In this document: positions 58,398 to 64,000 of the stretch, in pieces
Numbering within the stretch: the first letter of the stretch is position 1
Layout: every line of letters starts with the position of its first letter
Source: Steinernema hermaphroditum
Taxonomy: Eukaryota; Nematoda; Chromadorea; Rhabditida; Steinernematidae
Length of the DNA: 64,000 nt
NCBI GenBank assembly: GCA_030435675.1
Contig: CM059625.1
Coordinates: 930,001-994,000, forward strand
Direction of reading: 5' to 3'
Program-made: the position numbers and the translations under genes
Notes under the pieces: generated by a model
Seen by the model: only the letters and a program-made list of their open reading frames with translations
Databases searched by the model: none
Told to the model about the DNA's origin: nothing

Positions 58398-61300
58398 TTA
58401 CTGAGCATTGAGCAAAGCGTACAAGTTTGTGTGTTGCGACCCGTTTGTTTTCTCGTTCTCGAGAGCGGCTCTGAGACCCGGCTCGTTTCGGAAGTCTTCC
58501 CTAAGCTCGTGGAAGGCCATCGAAGCGATGTTGTGATCATCGTCCATTATCTGAAATTCAGTTGGACTGTATTGAAGCCGAGCATAGTGTGAACTCACTA
58601 ATTTCTGCAAAAGGCTGATCAACAATCGGTAGGGCTTGCGTTGGTCGCCGTTGGCGGCCACGAAGGCACTGTCGAAGTCGGCGATGCTCGGACGCGCTCC
58701 GTCGAAGACGTCGCCTTCGCAAAGGATCGCGTGCCGGAACACGTCGGCTACGAATTCCCACACGTTCGCCGTCTCGTCCCAATATTCAGCACGCACGACG
58801 AAGTTGCAGTAGGCGGTGATTCTAGAAAATACGGGATGGTGAAGATGCATGAATGATTTTGATCGGCTTTCGAACAATAACAAAAGAGATTTCAGATTCT
58901 AGTTGTACTTACCCGAGAAGAGCTTGTTCGCGCATCTCCTTATCGCTGAGGCAGCGGGCAAGCATCTGACCGAGGTGTTTCCTCTTGTCAGCTTTCGTCT
59001 CGTCGCCACCAACAGAGATGAAGTTCATGAAGACTTCAGGAGTGGAGAACGTGCTGCAGCGCTCCTGGATACTCTCGAAGACCTCGTCGATGGACACTGC
59101 CTGCTGCATGTACTCCTCAAGATCGTTCTTCACACCGTTAGCGATTTTTTTGTTTGGCTCTTGCAGCTTTTCTGTGAGGTCATTTTGGGGTTGCGATGGC
59201 GATGCGCCGCCATTGGTTGCTTCAGCAGGCCTGTTGGCACCGCGAAGATTGGCCAACGAATTCTTACGCGATTCGCTCTGTTCGCGACTAGAGTTCTGGG
59301 AGTCGTTTCCGCGAACAGCCGCGGTGAGAGAACCCTGGTAACCCTTCGTTGACCGCAACGATGATGAGCCCTGAACTCCGCCGCCTCCAGCTCCGCCCGA
59401 CCAGTTCTTCTGCGAGGAGAGAGAGGTCTGTGGTTCGCACTGCAATAAGTTTTCGTTGGTTAGTTTGTCAGGCCGTTTCAGTACCTTCTTCAAGCTGCGA
59501 TCGACGGGAACTGAGCTGCTCGAGCTGCCGCCCTGCAGCCTCTTATCAGAAGGACGTCCACCGTAGTTGCGACGGCCGCTCTGCGAGTAATCTTTTGATC
59601 TGGAGTTCCCAAGGCCTCGTCGTTCGTTATACTGAAAGCGAAAAGTATGCTTACATCATCACATTGACGGAAATGTACGTTATCGCGGGCAACTTTGTTC
59701 TGGATTTCCTCATTCTGAGCCTCCATCTGGATCTCCTTAATCGTTTTAGGTCCAGAATCGGCTCCCTTTCGTGGGATCCAGTTGCGATTCTTTAAGTCGA
59801 CGAGATCGGCAATCATGAATCGTACTCGGTTGCTGTAGTGACTGGCACGGCCTTGCAAATGTCCAACGTAGGTATCAAGAGGGAAGTCCTTGATCCTGCC
59901 ACTCTGATCCCAGGTCTTTCCAACGTTGCTGAGCATCTTCACAGCACACTCAATCGACTCTTCATCACCGCCCTCCTGCAAAAAGAAGAAATAATAACTT
60001 ATTTTCCGCTAAGCATTAAGTCACCTTCTCTTGATCCTGATCGCAGCGAAGAAGATGCACGACACACCAGTTTAGGATGGATGGTGTGATGAGGTTATGA
60101 CGATAGAGCTGTCCGATGAATCCGATGTTTCCTATCACACGGCGCTTGTCCTTCTTCTGCATATCCACAAGCTGGTCATGCAGGGCAGACTTCTTTTTCT
60201 CATCAGTTTCGTTTTCAATTTCCTCCTTCAGCTTGTCTGTTTGATTTTTCTCGGAATTTTCGAAAGTCCTCTGACACTTCTGGAGGATACCATCACGGAA
60301 TGCACGTGTCTTCGAGTTTTCGATCTCGTTTTTGGTTTGCTGCTGGCACAGATCGGAGTAGAGTGGGCAGAACTTGGGTTCTTCGACAGCCTTGTCAAAG
60401 ATGATATCGATAACGGAGTTACGGACATCATCCTTCTTGTACACCTCGTACTTCATGAATTCTAGTGACAGTTCAGGGTATGTAGTAGGAGTAATCTTGT
60501 TGAGGAGACCACGAATATCCTTGAAAATCTTAGTATTCTCATCGATTTGCTCCTTTGCCTTGCTTGTCGGCTTCCATGCCTTCTCGGCTTTGTGAAGTGG
60601 CTCAACAGCCTTGTGCGTGCGCTCAATAGATGGCCTCATCATCGGCGGATTCTTCTTACGAGGAGGATTGCTTCCACGTCCCATATACCTCTGGAGATTA
60701 AAGGTGTTGAGTGCATACCTAGGCAGTGGAGTTACCTACCGGCTTGTTGCGAGAACCTCCCTGGTTCCCTTCCGCCCAGCTAGGAGTGAAGCTCGAGTCA
60801 TGGCGCTTCTTGCTGTCCGGCTGGTTTGGCATCGATGCACGGTCGAGTCCAAACTTCTTCAGTTCCTCTTCAGAAAGTTTGCATTTAACAATATTCAGCT
60901 CCTGTAAGAAGTAGCATGCATCAACTGTTGTAAAACAAATTAAACTTACAGCAACGACATCGCGAATAGCGTACATGTAAGCCTTTCCGTAAACTCTGTC
61001 AAGAAGACTGACTGAAGGCTCTTCACGAAGGGACAGAACTTTCTCTTCGTGCTTTCTAACGAGAGCAGCCTGCTTTTCCTCGGCGGATATTTCGTCCTCC
61101 TGTGGTGCTTCGGATGTCTGGCGGCTAAGTTCCTCCTTAGGAGCATCTTCAGAGACAGAAGGCTCAGGAGTTGGTTCAACAGAGACTGTCTGAGTTTCGC
61201 CGGATGATGCAGGTGCAACATCTTCGGGTACCGGTTGCGCTTCGGGAACAACAACAGTGGGGACGGCGTCGGAAGCCGGAGTCTCAGGCACCTGCTGAGG

Positions 61301-62437
61301 AGCAGGTTCAGGTTGGCAAACGGCAACGGCAGGTTGCTCTTCGGCAGTACGAGGCACTTCTTGCACCTCTTCTCTGACTTCCTGAGCAACGTTGTTGCCA
61401 AAGGCGCGATTAGCCATTTCGGCTCGAAACCGTTGTTGTATAGCTGCGTTTCCGGGACTGGTCCGTGAAGGCACGTGTTCGGGAGCTACCGGCGGTTTTG
61501 CGTCTAAATATTTCGTTTTTGTTTGTGAATCGCTGAAAATTCTAGGGTATCCATACCTGTGACAACAATGGGCTGCTCAATAGTAGCCGTAACGGCAACA
61601 GTGGAGGCAGGCTGTGGAACAACAGGAGCCTGGACAGGCGTACTGTCAACGGGGGCGGCCGGGGCAGCGGCACTGGCCGACATAGCAACTTCCTTCTCAT
61701 TGAGGAGAGCATTCGTCTCTGGATTCCAAATTTTGAGCACCTTTTTAGGCTTCGGCGGTTGTTGCGTCCGCGGCGGCTGATAGTGCTGCATTTGTGGCGG
61801 CATTTGCGGTGGAAATGATTGCTGCGTGTACATGGGCTGATAAAATTGGGGCTGATACGACTGATGAGGAGGCGGTCTGTAAGTAGACCGTCACATCTAT
61901 AAAGCTTTCCACACCGGTAACTTACATAATATGTGACTGCTGGGCCATGGGACCGTGCCGAGGAATATGTACGGTGTATGCGGCGTTGCCGTTTGTGTTC
62001 TGGTCCTGCTGAAGCTGGGCATTGTGAGGGAGCGTCATCATGGGAGCTGTTTGCATTCTTCTGAAACGGATGAATGGATAAAGACGAAAGATTCGGGTAG
62101 AAAAAAAATGAACAGAGGTCAACATCTGAACAACTGTAGGAGCACATTATGAAAGAAAAAGCTTACCTCTGCTGATGCATATTGGGCGTAGCATTGTAGC
62201 TCTGATTCATCTCGTTCGGATTTGCAGCCATCGTCATCTCGGACACTGGTGCTGTAATGTAAGGCTGCATATGTGGAGGTTGTGGAGGCTGACTGTGACC
62301 GGCCATTCCACCGATATGATGCTGCATTCCACTGAAATCTGAAATAAGACGTTAGTTCGTTGGTTTTCAGTAGCGATATACTCACCTTGCGGGGGTGCAT
62401 TACCTTTCTTCGCTTTCCCCCGAACTGTATTTGACAT
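58398..62437 (-). CDS. ifg-1: eukaryotic translation initiation factor 4G
   Basis: Twelve exons in phase give 1135 aa: 62437-62386, 62338-62167, 62060-61926, 61876-61557, 61503-60950, 60901-60740, 60690-60025, 59975-59679, 59631-59485, 59439-58913, 58821-58599 and 58550-58398. The N-terminus is Gln/Pro/Met-rich (QMPPQMQHYQPPRTQQ), followed by a Pro/Glu/Val-rich stretch. The eIF4E-binding-type site YGKAYMYAIRD lies at about 398-408, then the DRASMPNQ segment and FTPSWAEG, then KAEKAWKP leading into MIF4G at about 515-770 (GLLNKITPTTY, FIGQLYRHNLI, NRNWIPRKG). An RS/Gly-rich linker and an MA3 domain at about 900-1085 complete it. eIF4G bridges cap-bound eIF4E, the eIF4A helicase, PABP and eIF3 in the cytoplasm. 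The eIF4E motif has Met where most animals have Leu. The start at 62437 begins MSNTVRGKAKKGNAPPQ; an acceptor-like context upstream would suit trans-splicing. Confidence 0.94.
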
Positions 62438-64000
62438 AATATTAAAAGTGGTCAAACCAAAATTGTTTGTTCTCTGAAACTAGCGGCAATGAAATATGAG
62501 AAAAGTGAACACGTTGCAAATATGGGCAGCTCCAACGACTAGTAGCAAGCAATAGATATGTGGGTATGCAATACAGTTGCTCTGACAGAACGATGCGGTG
62601 TGCTGGCAGAGGACACGCGTTACTGTCGACCGGTGGACGATTTAAACGAAGCGACAAAAACACACAGAGAGACACGCTTGAACACGCGAACGAATCGTGG
62701 TGGGAGCGGCGGCAGAGAACTTGCCGCGTCCTGTTTGATATTTCGTATTTGATACTGTAATTAGCATATAATGATGACCATGATCAGATCGCTCGTTCCT
62801 GGGTCTGTCTAAAAATTCGTGAATTGGGCATCTCCTTCGCATTTCCGTTACCAGTTCTCCCTCAAGCCTGTCTGTCTGTATGTCTCCGGGGTGGATTTGC
62901 GCTTGATCTGAGCACAGTCTAAAACAGAAAGAATAATATTATATGGAACAAAAATATGGGTAGGAGAATAGACACTCAGACAAAACTCTCGCAGCGATTT
63001 GGGGAGCGGCTGCAGTTCAAACGGCGAACATCCACATAATATCGATCTGTGAAAGATGGACGGACGACAACGTCGCCGACGCGACCACTGCCAGCACCAG
63101 CCCTACGAAAAACGACTCGGAATAGGCCCGTCTAAAGAGAAGAGTAGAGCGTTTGTGTCTCTGTGTGGTGGCTTTGTTGCTGCTGCTTGCTTGCTACGAC
63201 CTGTACAATTCGGCCGTTCGGCGATCGGACGAAAAATCGTTGCGAAATCGCGCTGAGGTTAGTTGTTTGGTTGACTAGCCAAAAAATACACAGAATTAGT
63301 GTGGAGTATTCAGATGGCCGTGGCCTAGGTACACGCTTCTACGATTAATCTACGTATAGGGTAAATCGATCTGCTCGCGTAGGTACAGAAAAAAACGCCG
63401 ATCGAGAACTTACGAAATCACGCCTGGAAAAGTCGGGATTACGGTACGTTTCAGCAGTAGGTCCGCCATCGCTGGCGCGGTGCCAAGTGGAAGCTGGACG
63501 ATCGGGTCGTCGCCAGCGGCGGCGATGGCGACGCCAATGCGACAACACATTCCATTACGCTTTTTTTCATGCAGCTATTGAAGGCCGTCGTCTACTGCCC
63601 GCCCGACTAGCCGCTGTCCGAGTGATGGACTTGGAGAAGACGGAATGGGCGACGGTCGTACAAGCAACACTGCTGAAGGAAGTGCCGGTTCTTATGCGTG
63701 GTGTTGAAATGACGATGACCTCAGATGCGGTGCAGAGTGTGAAATACGGATATAGCGCGGCGAGAAAGTGTTAAAGGAGCAAATTGGCATTGCCCGGTTC
63801 CTACGACGAAATCGACATTGCGTCACATAGGACACACCAAGATATTGAGGTATATCGGTAATTACTAAATAACTTAGTTGTTGATGACGCAGTTAGTAGG
63901 CAATGGAATTCTTGTATAAAAGAAGTAGCCAGCAGTTCTTCAAGGAAATTGCAAATTTTTAATGCTATACAAATTGGTAAGGATGTGGTGCGTCATCAGA
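62438..64000. other. upstream of ifg-1, no supported gene
   Basis: Presumed ifg-1 promoter and 5' UTR, moderately GC-rich to about 63.7 kb. Open frames at 63056-63256 and 63487-63774 have low-complexity Arg-rich or mixed content without a domain. Confidence 0.35.

Noticed and set aside
59640..59662. 23-nt intron in ifg-1 after FRQCDD
   Set aside because: Too short; a donor 24 nt upstream gives a 47-nt intron with correct phase.
60946..61401. Second long minus frame over ifg-1 exon 5
   Set aside because: Off-frame translation of the Pro/Glu/Val-rich exon; the in-frame reading has the conserved VYGKAYMYAIRD segment.
61542..62147. 201-aa minus-strand frame in the ifg-1 N-terminal region
   Set aside because: Runs through introns of ifg-1 in a shifted frame; the composition is Arg/Leu/Ser noise from Pro/Gln codons read out of frame.

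Overview
The window is eukaryotic and reads as a nematode chromosome, most likely a rhabditid or strongylid (clade V) species. The reasons are GTAAG-type donors, TTTCAG-type acceptors, many introns of 40-50 nt beside a few kilobase-sized ones, start codons sitting directly after a TTTCAG-like acceptor (as expected for spliced-leader trans-splicing), and nematode-type gene families. The species cannot be fixed from sequence alone. Gene models below were built by hand by joining open exons across GT..AG introns and checking phase; for the longer genes every exon boundary keeps the frame.

Layout. 0-2 kb: a nuclear hormone receptor zinc-finger fragment (-) and a 72-aa secreted peptide precursor (+). 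6.4-9.6 kb: a complete CHD1L/ALC1-like SNF2 remodeller with a C-terminal macro domain (+). 10.1-10.6 kb: an ENY2/Sus1 family protein (-). 17.5-21.5 kb: a complete Cys-loop ligand-gated channel resembling the excitatory GABA receptor EXP-1 (+). 22.6-24.9 kb: a 317-aa secreted protein (+). 25.4-26.5 kb: an unrecognised 307-aa protein (-). 29.5-30.2 kb: a 690-bp mariner-type non-autonomous element. 30.5-32.1 kb: RBBP5, a COMPASS/MLL core subunit (-). 34.5-36.3 kb: a lysosomal PQ-loop amino-acid transporter, LAAT-1/PQLC2 (+). 37 kb: a tRNA-derived SINE-like element and a 62-bp minisatellite. 40.4-47.6 kb: an organic solute transporter alpha gene (+). Its first intron is 5.5 kb and holds a perfect 421-bp inverted repeat and, on the opposite strand, two eIF4G-derived genes. 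50.2-51.5 kb: a cysteine-rich secreted protein (+). 51.9-54.7 kb: histones H3, H2B and H2A. 58.4-62.4 kb: the full eIF4G gene, ifg-1 (-).

The most unusual feature is the eIF4G set. Besides a normal 1135-aa eIF4G with an eIF4E-binding-type module, MIF4G and MA3, the window holds two smaller relatives 15 kb away. One is a 440-aa protein with MIF4G only. The other is a protein of about 231 aa with two copies of the module that precedes MIF4G in eIF4G, and no MIF4G. Together they look like an eIF4G whose eIF4E-facing and eIF4A/eIF3-facing halves now lie in separate genes, which suggests a lineage-specific translational control device. Several other genes act on chromatin or transcription (CHD1L, ENY2, RBBP5, histones), but apart from the divergent H2A-H2B pair nothing suggests operons or co-regulation.

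Large stretches (1.9-6.3, 10.6-17.4, 26.5-29.5, 36.3-40.3, 47.7-50.2, 54.8-58.3 and 62.5-64 kb) show no gene I can support.
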